Assembly (NCBI RefSeq): GCF_037975245.1
Contig: NC_092568.1
Span: 21,788,501 to 21,852,500, forward strand
Length of the DNA stretch: 64,000 nucleotides
Direction of reading: 5' to 3'
Source of the DNA: Apostichopus japonicus
Taxonomy: Eukaryota; Echinodermata; Holothuroidea; Aspidochirotida; Stichopodidae
Made by a program: the position numbers and the translations under genes. Shown piece after piece: positions 50,201 through 59,176 of the stretch (the first letter of the stretch is position 1; every line of letters begins with the position of its first letter). Below the pieces are notes generated by a model. It saw only the letters and a list, made by a program, of their open reading frames with translations, had not been told where the DNA came from and searched no databases.

Positions 50201-53200
50201 ATTCAATGTTAATTTCAATTCCTGAGGGGAAAAGTGTTTTTTTAGTTGCTGATTGTCGTCTTGTTGGCTGAAAAAAAAAGTCCCAAAGTTTGTTCAGGTT
50301 GGACTTTTATCTCATATATTTATGTTTGCTACCAGTACATGCATTCATGAAGTGATGTGCCAACCATCAATCAAACTGCTTTAAACCAGCACTGTCTCTC
50401 AGGAAGCGCTATAGCCTCTCTCAGGAGTTGTTACAGCTTGCTAGTATAGATTCCTCAGGTTATCTCTCTTGCATTAGTCGTAATTGATTCGAAAGATCTC
50501 TAGGTGGGGACGTTATGTGTGTTTGTCATCTGCACTGTATCATGTTAATGAGCTTTCCTAATGGTCCATGGGCTAAATTAAACTGTCATTCTGTACCATC
50601 CAAACAAAAATATCGGCTTCAGAACGACATGTACTGTACCACAACAGTTAGTAATATTACCGTCCTTCGTTAAATCAGATGAGTCACGAGCGCGGTATTT
50701 TGTGTATATTTCTTTTGTGTGGTCATCTTCTTAAAGCTTAGATGGGGATGAAAGGAATTTCCTCTAATTTAAAATCCTACTAACTAAGGAGTGAAAGTAC
50801 AGCTCTGCAGTGAAATCAATATAAAGCAGAAGGCGAGGAGTCGAGTGTTAATGTCCACGGCAAAATATGTGTGCACTGTGTGGCAACATGCCATGTTGAA
50901 TTGGACACTGACTATTCATGATCTTCAATTGTAAAAGAAAACCAAATTTAGATACATTTGTATAAACTTATTGAGATATTATTGTCAGTATTAGATGAAA
51001 GGTGACATGTTAATGTAATGTTTTAATTCAACAGGACTCTCCATTGTTCTACAGAGGATGCTGTCATATAGGTTCTAATGAGTGTGATCTGTATTATTTA
51101 CAGATATCTCCGATCTCAAACTTAAGTTACATCAGTTCACGAGAGCACTCACAAGCATGCGTACTCGCCACATGAACTTGCATACAGATGTGCTGTTTGA
51201 CTAGTCCAAGGTCCCACCTGTGCATTTTTGGCCAAACCATAAAGACATTTTTAATAAAACGCAAGTTAAGGTGCTTAAAACAATCGATGTGACTGGAAAG
51301 TGCCGAAAATATGTTTCAAAAGATCTCTTCTTAAAATCATTCCGAATGAATATATGCAACTTGTGATCAGCTCAAGCTCATACCGTTATGATCTCTTAGA
51401 ATTTGAACGTTTGTCACTTCACTGATATATTGAATGTATTAGTAACCTTTTTTCCTGATTCGGTTTGTCCTACCAGACTCTCAAGTCAAATTTTCTCTAT
51501 ATTCATGATCTTTCTTATTATATTCCTCTTCTAGGATGTACTGGACCAGATTGTGGTAATGAAGTTGCCAGATATTTTAACCATTGCTAAAGATCCGATG
51601 GAAGACACTGCTGTTCAGGAACTCCAGAGACTCCTGCTCCTGATGCTAGGCTGTGCCGTTCAGTGTGACCAGAAGGAAATGTTCATCGAAAGAATCAAAC
51701 AGCTAGATTTAGATGTACAACAGGCCATAGTGGTTCACATTCAAGAGGTAGGTCAGCAAAGTTATGCAGACGGCTACACAAGACACAACAACAAACATTG
51801 CTGATGAGATTGAAGTTAAATGCATGTCCTCTTAATGTAGATATGTCCACCGCTAGACAAGACACAACAACAAACATGCTGATAGTTTGAAGTTTAATGC
51901 ATGTCCTCTTAATGTAGATATGTCCACCGCTAGACAAGACACAACAACAAACATTGCTGATGAGTTTGAAGTTAAATGCATGTCCTCTTAATGTAGATAT
52001 GTCCACCGCTACACAAGACACATCAACAAACATTGCTGATAGTTTGAAGTTTAATGCATGTCCTCTTAATGTAGATATGTCCACCGCTAGACAAGACACA
52101 ACAACAAACATTGCTGATGAGTTTGAAGTTAAATGCATGTCCGCTTAATGTAGATATGTCCACCGCTACACAAGACACATCAACAAACATTGCTGATAGT
52201 TTGAAGTTTAATGCATGTCCTCTTAATGTAGATATGTCCACCGCTAGACAAGACACAACAACAAACATTGCTGATAGTTTGAAGTTTAATGCATGTCCTC
52301 TTAATGTCGATATGTCCACCGCTAGACAAGACACAACAACAAACATTGCTGATGAGTTTGAAGTTAAATGCATGTCCTCTTAATGTAGATATGTCCACCG
52401 CTACACAAGACACATCAACAAACATTGCTGATAGTTTGAAGTTAAATGCATGTCCTCTTAATGTAGATATGTCCACCGCTACACAAGACACATCAACAAA
52501 CATTGCTGATAGTTTGAAGTTAAATGCATGTCCTCTTAATGTAGATATGTCCACCGCTACACAAGACACATCAACAAACATTGCTGATAGTTTGAAGTTA
52601 AATGCATGTCCTCTTAATGTAGATATGTCCACCGCTACACAAGGCACATCAACAAACATTGCTGATAGTTTGAAGTTTAATGCATGTCCTCTTAATGTAG
52701 ATATGTCCACCGCTAGACAAGACAAAACAACAAACATTGCTGATAGTTTGAAGTTTAATGCATGTCCCTTTAATGTAGATATGTCCACGGAGTCACTTTG
52801 CAAGTTATTTGATTCCTCTCATACCTGTCTCCCATACATATGCACTCCTACATGCCTAGCCTATAACAACTAATAACATTCTTGCACTGCGTCCCAGATG
52901 ACACTCTCTGGGTCACTGCCCTCTCCCTTCTAAGTGTACCATTCCAATGGGTATAGCAACAATTTTTTCCGGACAGCAATTTCAACCATCTGAATCAACA
53001 TTCCGTAGTGTTCGGTGTGCAAGGTTTAGGGTTTTTGGTAAATTTGGGGGTTGTGGTGGTTGATTTTCAACATTAATGTAAAATGGCATACATGTAGATG
53101 ATGAGTGCCATAAACCTTATGGTTGACATGACCTACATGTCAGAAGATATGCCAAAAGAATCCACATGATGGTGATGATGACAAGTGTCATAGAAGCTCA

Positions 53201-55721
53201 TTATATTAACTTTTTGTAATTGGTTACCCATTTCTTACAATTTTACCAAACGTTTAGAGTATTATTTCAAAGAAGACTACAAGTAAGCAAACAAGGACAC
53301 CCTCCTATATTTTACATAAAGTGAAGTTAGCTATAAAGAAGTTATCTAACATAGTCTGTTATTTCCCAGCAAATCCCTGCATATATCTTTTGGCATTTTC
53401 ACTTTTAATTCATTCCGAAAGCAGTGCCGATGTGAAAGCATATTTTTTGTGTACTTTTAAAAATAGTAGTTGAACTATTAGTCATGTATTTTTCGTTGAA
53501 AGACTGTCATTTCAGTCGTGACCATCTGTGTATGAACTTTACATGTAGGCACAGATAAGTTGAATTAAACCTCAAGTGGATGTCAGAATGGTATTGAAAA
53601 GAAATAAGTAAATGTCACCATAAAACTTAGTCACTGTATTTAGGAGGGAAGCTGTTTTCCTCGAATTCCCATAGTGTGAACACAACAGGAAAAGTACTAG
53701 TTACTCATGTAAATCACTTTTAATGCACACCCTTTCCTGTGAAAGATGAAACTTGAGTTGGAATTTGTATGTCTAACACATTTTGATTCCCAAAATAGCT
53801 TCAGGACTCCTCACAACTAACGGAAGGCATTTCAATGCAACATTTGCCTTTGTCATGTCTGATTTAGAAGTTTTATGGAAACATTTCCCCATTTTACAGA
53901 ATCACAAAGATATATGATATTCCCTGGAGAATGATGTCAGCTTCCTACTGTAAACTGCCAACCTCAGCAGTGAAGTTGCATCTGCTCAATTATTTATGAC
54001 AGTTTGAACAGTTTTGTTTGTTTTCTGACACTTTCCCTTATGACTTTTGTCAACCTTCTTTTTATAGTGTCTGACTTTGATTAGCTACAATGTGAAGCTC
54101 AAGGCAATAAAAACAGTTGCTGGTGTGATATTCAAAATTATTATTAAATTTTTCCCCCTTAAAAAAGACGGTGCCCTTTTATATAGAATTGGCTATTCAT
54201 TTGAAAACCAGTCAAATGGCTAGGAGTAAAGGACATATTAAACTGATGGGGGAATTTCAAGTTTGATTTCATGTCCCTAAAACCTCCATTACCCCTACAT
54301 TTCCAAAGATATGCAAATTCACTGAACATTGACTTAGCAAATTTCTTGTCTTGAATTTGCAACCTTTTTTTTTTTGGTGAGTATGATAAACTTGTTTGGG
54401 TATTGTTACCAAGGTATGTATCTTGGGTAAATTTTCTGAAGAAAAGTATCAGGGATGTAAGTCTTCCGGATTTTTACGGAAATCCGTTTTTTTTTTAAAT
54501 TCCAATAAGTCTTCCGTATTTTTACGGAAATCCGTTTTTTTTTTAAATTCCAATAAAGTTCCACAAAATTGTTTGAATATCAAAGACACAACGCGGCAAA
54601 AATGCCTGGCCCGTTGTAGCAAGCTAACTTCAATTTTCACTCATCGATCACTCAAAATACCATTTCCAGTTTCGCATCATTGCATTGCACTGTACAACAT
54701 TGTGCCATGTGAATATCGTTGCGTACGTGCGAACTTCAAATCGCTATAGCTCATTTCTGTCGTTGAAAAACCTTGCCTAATTCATGTTGATTGGACTGCT
54801 AATTAATATCTTCGTAACTGCTGGTGCTCGACATAAGTTTTGGAATTAGCGCTTGTGATATTTGTGAGCGGCGGAAATCTACGGGATACGCAAATGAAAG
54901 TCGATATTTGTGATCGCATTCGAATGTGCGACTGTTTTTTATTCCGTAGTTCGCTGCGACGTATTCGTAACTTTGAGCTAGCCTAACATAACGATAGTGT
55001 GTAAGTAGTAAGAACTAGGGGTAAGATGTGTTAGCGCTAATACTTCTGAGCTAGCCTAACATAACGATAGTGTGTAAGTAGTCAGAGCTAGGAGTAGGAT
55101 GTGTTAGGACGGCATTCACCTGGGGTCTCCGAATATTTTTTCCGTTTTTTTTTTTGGGCTGCACTTACATCCCTGAAGTATTAATTGTATGGATGCTATA
55201 TATCATCAGTAACAGACTAGTCCTGTGTCTTGGTATGACACATAACATTGCAGGACATGCTCTAGTTGGTATTGTGTAAATGATATTACCTTGAGCCCTA
55301 CACAATATACAGTATTAATGTTACATTCTGTATGACTAGTGAACTTCACCTTCTATATTAACCAGTGTAATTATAGTTTTTCTTTAAAAGTAATTTTCGA
55401 TTGCTCTGAATTCTGTCTCTTATAAAATAATTTGATTCCTGTGTACATAAACTTGCATGTACATCTTTGTACTTGTGTACATGCATTTATTGCCCATTTT
55501 GCATAGCATTTCGCCATGAAGTCAATACCGAATAAAGTATTCCATGATTTGTGTCCATTTAAAAGCATGGTTTTTACTTCCTTTTGCAGGTAACAGACAA
55601 TACCGAGAATGTTTTCAACCTCCACTGGGGTGAATTGCCGTCTGATCAGTTTGAAGGCATTTTCAAGACGGTGTTCAATCAAGTCAAAAGTTTAGCCACA
55701 GAACGTGATGAATATTCAAAG
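20225..55721 (+). CDS. CCDC88-family gene (Girdin/Daple), first five coding exons; continues past the window
   Basis: The N-terminus of a CCDC88 protein. Family knowledge: CCDC88A/B/C are very long proteins with an N-terminal HOOK domain that binds dynein light intermediate chain or microtubules, a long coiled coil, and in Girdin and Daple a C-terminal motif that activates G-alpha-i. Seen here: 588 nt and 196 residues in five exons with agreeing phases. LEEFMAHPLVLW, YMELVDGTFLNNVMNQI, IQNLSNLLKSIKLFYL, LQRLLLLMLGCAVQCDQKEM, FIERIKQLD and ATERDEYSK track the human order (EQFMTSPLVTWV, YVALVDGVFLNQVMLQI, LLLLLGCAVQC, FIERIQGLD, IDERDEHSE). The coiled coil and C-terminus are beyond position 64000, so which signalling motifs it has is unknown. 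Invertebrates generally have one member, so A, B or C cannot be assigned. Intron 3 is 25.3 kb. Confidence 0.93.
20683..20966. mobile_element. MULE-like MITE carrying telomere-like repeats
   Basis: Inverted ends share GTGGCTATTCTTACGACT (left at 20687; right, inverted, up to 20963). An 11-bp exact direct repeat TGTTGAAAATT flanks the element at 20672-20682 and 20967-20977. A 9-11 bp duplication fits Mutator-like elements; the superfamily is inference. It is 284 bp with no transposase, in CCDC88 intron 1. Confidence 0.8.
20795..20854 (+). repeat. Interstitial telomere-like (CCCTAA)n array
   Basis: Roughly ten CCCTAA-like units, several degenerate (CTTTAA, CACTAA), lying wholly inside the MULE-like element. 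The canonical metazoan telomere repeat is TTAGGG, so this is its complement. Confidence 0.85.
20967..22789. other. Rest of CCDC88 intron 1
   Basis: AT-rich intron with no exon-like segment on either strand; a short TATATATA run near 21760. The acceptor is TGATGAGCAG before exon 2. Confidence 0.6.
22790..22869 (+). CDS. CCDC88 coding exon 2
   Basis: Residues 19-44 plus two bases: IQTFKKGELDYMELVDGTFL then NNVMNQ. Aligns with family VKTF...YVALVDGVFLNQVMLQI and is shorter than human by several residues in the Gly/Asn loop. Donor CAAAT|GTGAGT, phase 2. Confidence 0.94.
22870..26115. other. CCDC88 intron 2
   Basis: 3.2 kb with no exon-like segment seen. A C-run lies at about 23708-23720 and a G-run at about 24881-24893. 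Small ORFs, such as 24121-24330 minus, have no recognisable family. Confidence 0.6.
26116..26224 (+). CDS. CCDC88 coding exon 3
   Basis: Residues 45-81 (the first base completes Ile45): SPRCSSSKVHQDVGNDVNLK then IQNLSNLLKSIKLFYL. Matches the family pattern of ND..L..HNLS.L...IKFYY. Acceptor CTGTTTTCAG, donor TTG|GTAAGT. Confidence 0.94.
26225..31800. other. CCDC88 intron 3, left part
   Basis: No exon recognised. The 124-codon ORF at 27551-27925 (plus) is Val/Leu/Ile-rich, lacks splice support and resembles no family I know, so I treat it as chance. A C-run occurs near 29431-29443. Confidence 0.55.
31847..31870 (+). repeat. Fragment of interspersed family R1
   Basis: ACACAAAACTTGAACACTCA matches the right end of the copy at 40492-40709 (ACACAAAACTTGAACACTAA). 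Only the terminal part is recognisable, so this is a tentative third copy. Confidence 0.35.
33895..34060. other. CpG-richer patch inside intron 3
   Basis: A locally GC- and CpG-rich stretch (GCCCGCCTCGGGTTTCG, ACGGCTCACG, TTGATCCGAGGTCCG) open on both strands (plus 33899-34093; minus 33787-34044). It could be an alternative first exon, an enhancer or an old gene fragment. No family is recognised and the reading strand is undecided. Confidence 0.3.
37262..37532. repeat. Diverged 60-bp direct duplication
   Basis: GTACTGGTGTTCAGGTAGCT at about 37264 recurs as GTACTGGTGTTCAGACAGCT at about 37477. Both copies are followed by AGTTTGTTTGAT. Between them lie a (TA)n run (37400-37424) and a self-complementary GGCCTAGGCCCCTAGGCC patch. 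Confidence 0.65.
38686..38815 (+). repeat. tRNA-derived SINE, family 2, copy a
   Basis: The head GCGTCCATAGCCTAGTGG (A box), the anticodon-arm-like TTCGCATATAAAGCGGG and GTTTGAATCC (B box) fold much like a tRNA with loop ATATAAA. A conserved 3' body TTTTTTCACTGTTCTGGATT and a (TA)n tail follow. A sister copy lies at 62028-62150. Confidence 0.82.
38816..40491. other. Intron 3, middle part
   Basis: A (CA)n run at about 38835-38852 and G-runs near 40050-40070. Segments at 38945-39000 and 39610-39680 share TTCGCCAA.AGG and GGGGCCAT.C.GG motifs, suggesting diverged repeat copies. No exon is seen. Confidence 0.5.
40492..40709 (+). repeat. Interspersed repeat family R1, copy a
   Basis: Starts GCAAGGGAATAATT and ends TTGAACACTAAATTAA, with CATAGTATT and GCTATACAA between. 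The same series of motifs in the same order occurs at 47935-48103. The class is unknown: I see neither tRNA boxes nor clear inverted ends. Confidence 0.55.
40710..43750. other. Intron 3, 40.7-43.75 kb
   Basis: AT-rich DNA with no exon-like segment. An ORF at 41072-41413 (minus) runs through a C/G-run and lacks splice or family support. Confidence 0.5.
43751..43825. repeat. 16-bp minisatellite, about 4.7 units
   Basis: Units of GAGTGCCTTTAGGATA start at 43751, 43767, 43783, 43799 and 43815. The full ones are identical, so the array is young or recently homogenised. Confidence 0.95.
43826..46286. other. Intron 3, 43.8-46.3 kb
   Basis: No exon recognised. A 23-bp unit GGAGATACATGTATACATAT is duplicated in tandem at about 45494-45539. 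Confidence 0.5.
46287..46402. repeat. Foldback element with hammerhead-like arms
   Basis: Inverted repeat of about 55 bp per arm: left AAAGTAAGTTGGCCTGACGT, right end GGCCAACTTACTTT, with CTTCAGAGGCT and AGCCTCTGAAG near the centre. It is two head-to-head copies of the motif at 2087-2150. GAAAC is kept only in the left arm (minus strand); the right arm has lost it. Confidence 0.75.
47935..48103 (+). repeat. Interspersed repeat family R1, copy b
   Basis: AAGGGAATAATT, ATGCTATGCAAAATTGG, AATCATAGTATT and TTTGAACACTAAATTAA follow the order seen in copy a at 40492-40709. Diverged, same strand. Confidence 0.5.
48104..51534. other. Intron 3, right end
   Basis: No exon recognised. (GTACA)n-like repetition at about 49053-49095. 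The intron ends in a good pyrimidine tract, TATTCCTCTTCTAG. Confidence 0.55.
51535..51747 (+). CDS. CCDC88 coding exon 4
   Basis: Residues 82-152. Contains DVLDQIVVMKLPDILTIAKD, then LQRLLLLMLGCAVQCDQKEM and FIERIKQLDLDVQQAIVVHI, ending QE. It is the most conserved piece of the HOOK domain (family LLLLLGCAVQC...FIERIQGLD...AHIQEV). Acceptor TCTTCTAG, donor GAG|GTAGGT, phase 0. Intron retention would add 18 codons and then a stop inside the adjacent minisatellite. Confidence 0.96.
51772..52791. repeat. 78-bp minisatellite, 13 units, open on both strands
   Basis: The landmark GATATGTCCACCGCT recurs at about 77-79 bp spacing from 51840 to 52778. The unit length is a multiple of three. Long stretches are free of stops on both strands, giving 26-residue periodic ORFs (plus 52289-52873, minus 52180-52803). 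Two unit types alternate: CTAGACAAGACACAACAAC and CTACACAAGACACATCAAC. It begins about 25 bp after the CCDC88 exon 4 donor, inside intron 4. The ORFs are probably not translated. Confidence 0.93.
52792..54449. other. CCDC88 intron 4, middle
   Basis: AT-rich, with no exon-like segment found on either strand. A T-run occurs at 54366-54376. Confidence 0.55.
54450..55175. mobile_element. hAT-like element with 6-bp TSD (CAGGGATGTAAGT ends)
   Basis: Perfect 13-bp inverted termini CAGGGATGTAAGT, flanked by AAGTAT at 54444-54449 and 55176-55181. The left end holds a tandem duplication of a unit with TTTTTACGGAAATCCG. A second 73-bp tandem duplication, TGAGCTAGCCTAACATAACG, starts at 54974 and 55047. 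It is 726 bp with no transposase. The layout resembles the element at 13550-14432. Confidence 0.85.
55590..55721 (+). CDS. CCDC88 coding exon 5
   Basis: Residues 153-196: VTDNTENVFNLHWGELPSDQ, then FEGIFKTVFNQVKSLATERD and EYSK. Matches the family VTHNQENVFDLQW...IDERDEHSE at the HOOK to coiled-coil boundary. Acceptor CTTTTGCAG, donor AAG|GTATTG, phase 0. The next coding exon was not found before 64000. Confidence 0.94.
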
Positions 55722-56516
55722 GTATTGTAATCCTTATTATGAAAGCAATGAGAAAATGTTTTCATCATAATTGTGTCCAGTGGGGAATGATGGAGGGATT
55801 TTGAATCTCCCCCCCCCCCCTATCTCTTTCTAGTTGAATGAATAGATCTACATCATTTTTCCATACTATTTCTCTCATGGCAACACAGCTAAGTTTTCCC
55901 TAACTATCCACAAAATTTGTTCATGTTTAAATGGTCAGGGAATACCCTCGATCCAAACAAAATCACCACTGCGAAAAGAACCAAGCCGATGTCCTCGGAT
56001 GAAAAAGTCACGTTAGAACTTTGTAGGTTGCCTTCTGAGTGGTAGATCGAGATGGAGGAGAAAGTGGGCGGTGTCCCCTTGTGGGATTATGGTTGGCAGT
56101 TCTAAAAATGTTAGCCATTTACTAGATAGAAAATGTGCATATGAAGAATGGAGGAAGGTAAGTATTGTCACTGGTAAATTTTTTTCCAAACAAGCAACAT
56201 GTTTCATTTATATCCTCATCGTTCTGCACAAGTTTCAAGAAATAATTTTTATGTGAGATGTTAACTATATTGACTTAGGTATGCAAAGGTCCCTTTATTT
56301 ACATTTTGTTAGGATGTTTTTTTATCTCTTCCCAATATTCCCATACACAGTCAGTCACTCTCTGAAATCCATACGTTTTCAATATGTCCTGTCTAGCTAG
56401 CACATTAAGACGATGGTCCTATACCTCGTTAACTGATGTTAACAATGACTTAAGCTGCTCATGTTTTTCGTTCAAGGAGTAGAGTCTGGAGGGGTTCAAC
56501 AAACACTACTATTTTT
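55722..56516. other. CCDC88 intron 5, start
   Basis: C-run at 55808-55820. The plus strand at 55940-56045 is open (TLDPNKITTAKRTKP onward), with a CAGG acceptor-like site before it. It ends in a stop and does not match the next CCDC88 segment, so it is not called. Confidence 0.45.
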
Positions 56517-59176
56517 GGTTCCTTGCTTTAGCAAAAGGAACCTATGCAGTCAGGTTGGCGTGTGTGTGTGTGTATGTGTGTATGTATGTATGTGTGTGTG
56601 TGTGTGTGTGTGTCTGTGACACTTGCTTGGGTACGCTCTATCTCAATAAGGGAATGCTAGATTGAGGCCAAACTTGGACTATAGATCCGCCATATGGAGA
56701 AGGTGTGCCCTATTGTTTTTGGTGCCCACAAAGGTCACCAAAGGTCAGTTATGGTCCAAAAACCGAAAATATTAAAACTGCAATAACTCCCAGTGCCAAT
56801 GTGCGACAAGATTAATATTTTGGGACAAGTTGTGAACTGGTTAGGGGAGCATTTTCAAACTTAACGGTCATGTGATCCGAGGTCACCAAAGGTCAATTAA
56901 TGATAAAAAACTAGTATTTTTGCAATAACTTGAGAACGAAATGTCTGTTAGGGTTGGGAGTTGCCTCAATGTAATCCAATTGTCGACCCGCATCTGGGTG
57001 ACCCTTGACCTCAATTTGACCTCTGGTGACCTTTTCGTGTTTTTGGGATTTTTACAGTTTCGATGCTATTTTCAGATGTCAAAGGTACCTTCTGATCATA
57101 AATGTCAATAGGTTGACCCCGTGTGACCTTTATGTGCGAAGTTATATGGGGTCAAAGTTTTTCGGTCAGAGTTAGGATGGTTGTACAGACTTTTCGTTTT
57201 GTTTTTTGGAATCAGGAGATTAAACTACATCTGAAACCAAGGTCAAAAGGTCAAAGGTCACATTAGAAAAAATGTGCTTATTTTGGGAGGAAACGAGCAA
57301 AAAAGAAAATGTTTGGTTTTGATGCTAGATTTGGATATCAAAGGTACCTTCCGATCAAAAATGTCAATTGGTTGACACCCGTGTGACCTTCGTGTGCGAA
57401 GTTATACGAGGTCAAAGTTAATTTTCAGACATTTAATGCAACAACTCCCAGTTCCAAGGTGTGACATGGTTGATATATTTGGAGAAGTTGCAAATGGTAT
57501 AGGGGAATATTTTCAAAGTTAACGGTCATGTGATCCGAGGTCACCAAAGGTCAATTAATGTCAAAAAACTAGTATTTTGGGGGTAGAAAATGGGCAAGGA
57601 AAAAAATGTTTGAATTTTTATAGTTTGATGCTCTAATTTAGGTCTCATCAATCAAAAATGTCAATAAGTTGACCCAAGGTGACCTTTGTATGTAAAGTTA
57701 TATGAGGTCAAAGTTAATTTTCAGACATTTAGTGTAATAACTCCCAGTGCCAAGGTGTTACACAGTTGATAGTTTGAGACAAGTTGCAAATGGTCTAGGG
57801 GAATGTTTTCAAACTTAACGGTCATGTGATCCAAGGTCATTAAAGGTCAATTAATGATAAAAAAGTAGTATTTTTTGCGATAACTTGAGAACAAATTGTC
57901 CGTTAGGGTTGGGAGTTGCTTCAATGTAATCCAATTGTCGACCCGCATCTGGGTGACCCTTGACCTCAATTTGACCTCTGGTGGCCTCTGGTGACCTTTT
58001 TAGTGTTTTAGGGATTTTTACAGTTTTGATGCTATTTTCAGATGTCAAAGGTACCTTCTGATCATAAATGTCAATGGGTTGACCCCCGTGTGACCTTCGT
58101 GTGCGAAGTTATATGAGGTCAAAGTTAATTTTCAGACATTTAATGCAATAACTCCCAGTTCCAAGGTGTGACAAGGTTGATATTTTTGGAGTAGTTGCAA
58201 ATGGTATAGGGGAATAGTTTCAAACTTAACGGTCATGTGATACAAGGTCACCAAAGGTCAATTAATGATAAAAAACTAGTATTTTTGCGACAACTTGAGA
58301 ACAAATTGTCCGTTAGGGTTGGGAGTTGCTTCAATGTAATCCAATTGTCGACCCGCATCTGGTTGACCCTTGACCTCAATTTGACCTCTGGTGACCTTTT
58401 CGTGTTTTGTGGATTTTACAGTTTCGATGCTATTTTCAGTTTTTAAATGTACCTTCTGATCATAAATGTCAATGGGTTGACCCCCATTTGACCTTCGTGT
58501 GCGAAGTTATTTGAGGTCACACATTTAATGCAATAACTCCCAGTGCCAAGGTGTGACAAGGTTGATTTTTTTGGACAAGTTGCAAATGGTATAGGGGAAT
58601 ATTTTCAAACTTAACGGTCATGTGATCCAAGGTCACCAAAGGTCAGCTAATGTTAAAAAAGTAGTATTATGGGGGAGAAAATGGGCAAAGAAAAAATGTT
58701 TGAATTTTTTACAGTCATGCTCTATTTAGGTCTCACCGATCAAAAATTTCAATTGGTTGACCTCCGGGTGACCTTTGTGTGTGAAGTTACATACAAGTTC
58801 AAAGTTAATTTTTTGACATTTAATGCAATTAAATCTCAATGCCAAGGTGTGACATGGTTGATATTTTGGGACATGTTGTGAATGGGGTGGTGGAACATTT
58901 TGAAACTTAAAGGTCATGTCATCTGAGGTCACCATTGTTATCATATCTGTTGACACGCTTGTAGGTCTCTTATATTTCTTACATTTGCGACGCCATATTT
59001 AGATCTCAAAAGTGCCTTTTGATAAAAAATCCGGTCACATTTTGTGATCACAAAAGTGTTGGCTATAGTGTTGGTTACTTTATGGGAACATGTAGGACCA
59101 CAATTACTTGGACTATTTCAGCCCAATCTTGCTCGATAATATTATGTGTATTGTCATATACCCCAAGCAAGGAACC
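56517..59176. repeat. 2.7-kb repeat with internal tandem units and AGGTCA half-sites
   Basis: Bounded by GGTTCCTTGCTTTAGC on the left (itself part of a hairpin, 56517-56542) and AAGCAAGGAACC on the right. Internal units recur: CGGTCATGTGATCC near 56867, 57523, 57822, 58225 and 58615, and GACCCGCATCTG near 56985, 57940 and 58351. Spacings near 300, 400 and 650 bp indicate long and short unit types. I found no target duplication, so mobile-element status is uncertain. A (GT)n tract lies at 56560-56613. Confidence 0.75.
56560..56613. repeat. (GT)n microsatellite
   Basis: Interrupted TGTG/TATG repeats right after the left hairpin of the 2.7-kb repeat; likely length-variable. Confidence 0.92.

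Noticed and set aside
52180-52873. Long periodic ORFs on both strands (194 and 207 codons) as repeat proteins
   Set aside because: They follow from a 78-bp minisatellite whose unit is a multiple of three without stops. Both strands are equally open, and the array sits in an intron.
55940-56045. Further CCDC88 exon after exon 5
   Set aside because: The reading frame ends in a stop and shows none of the expected coiled-coil start; no convincing donor.
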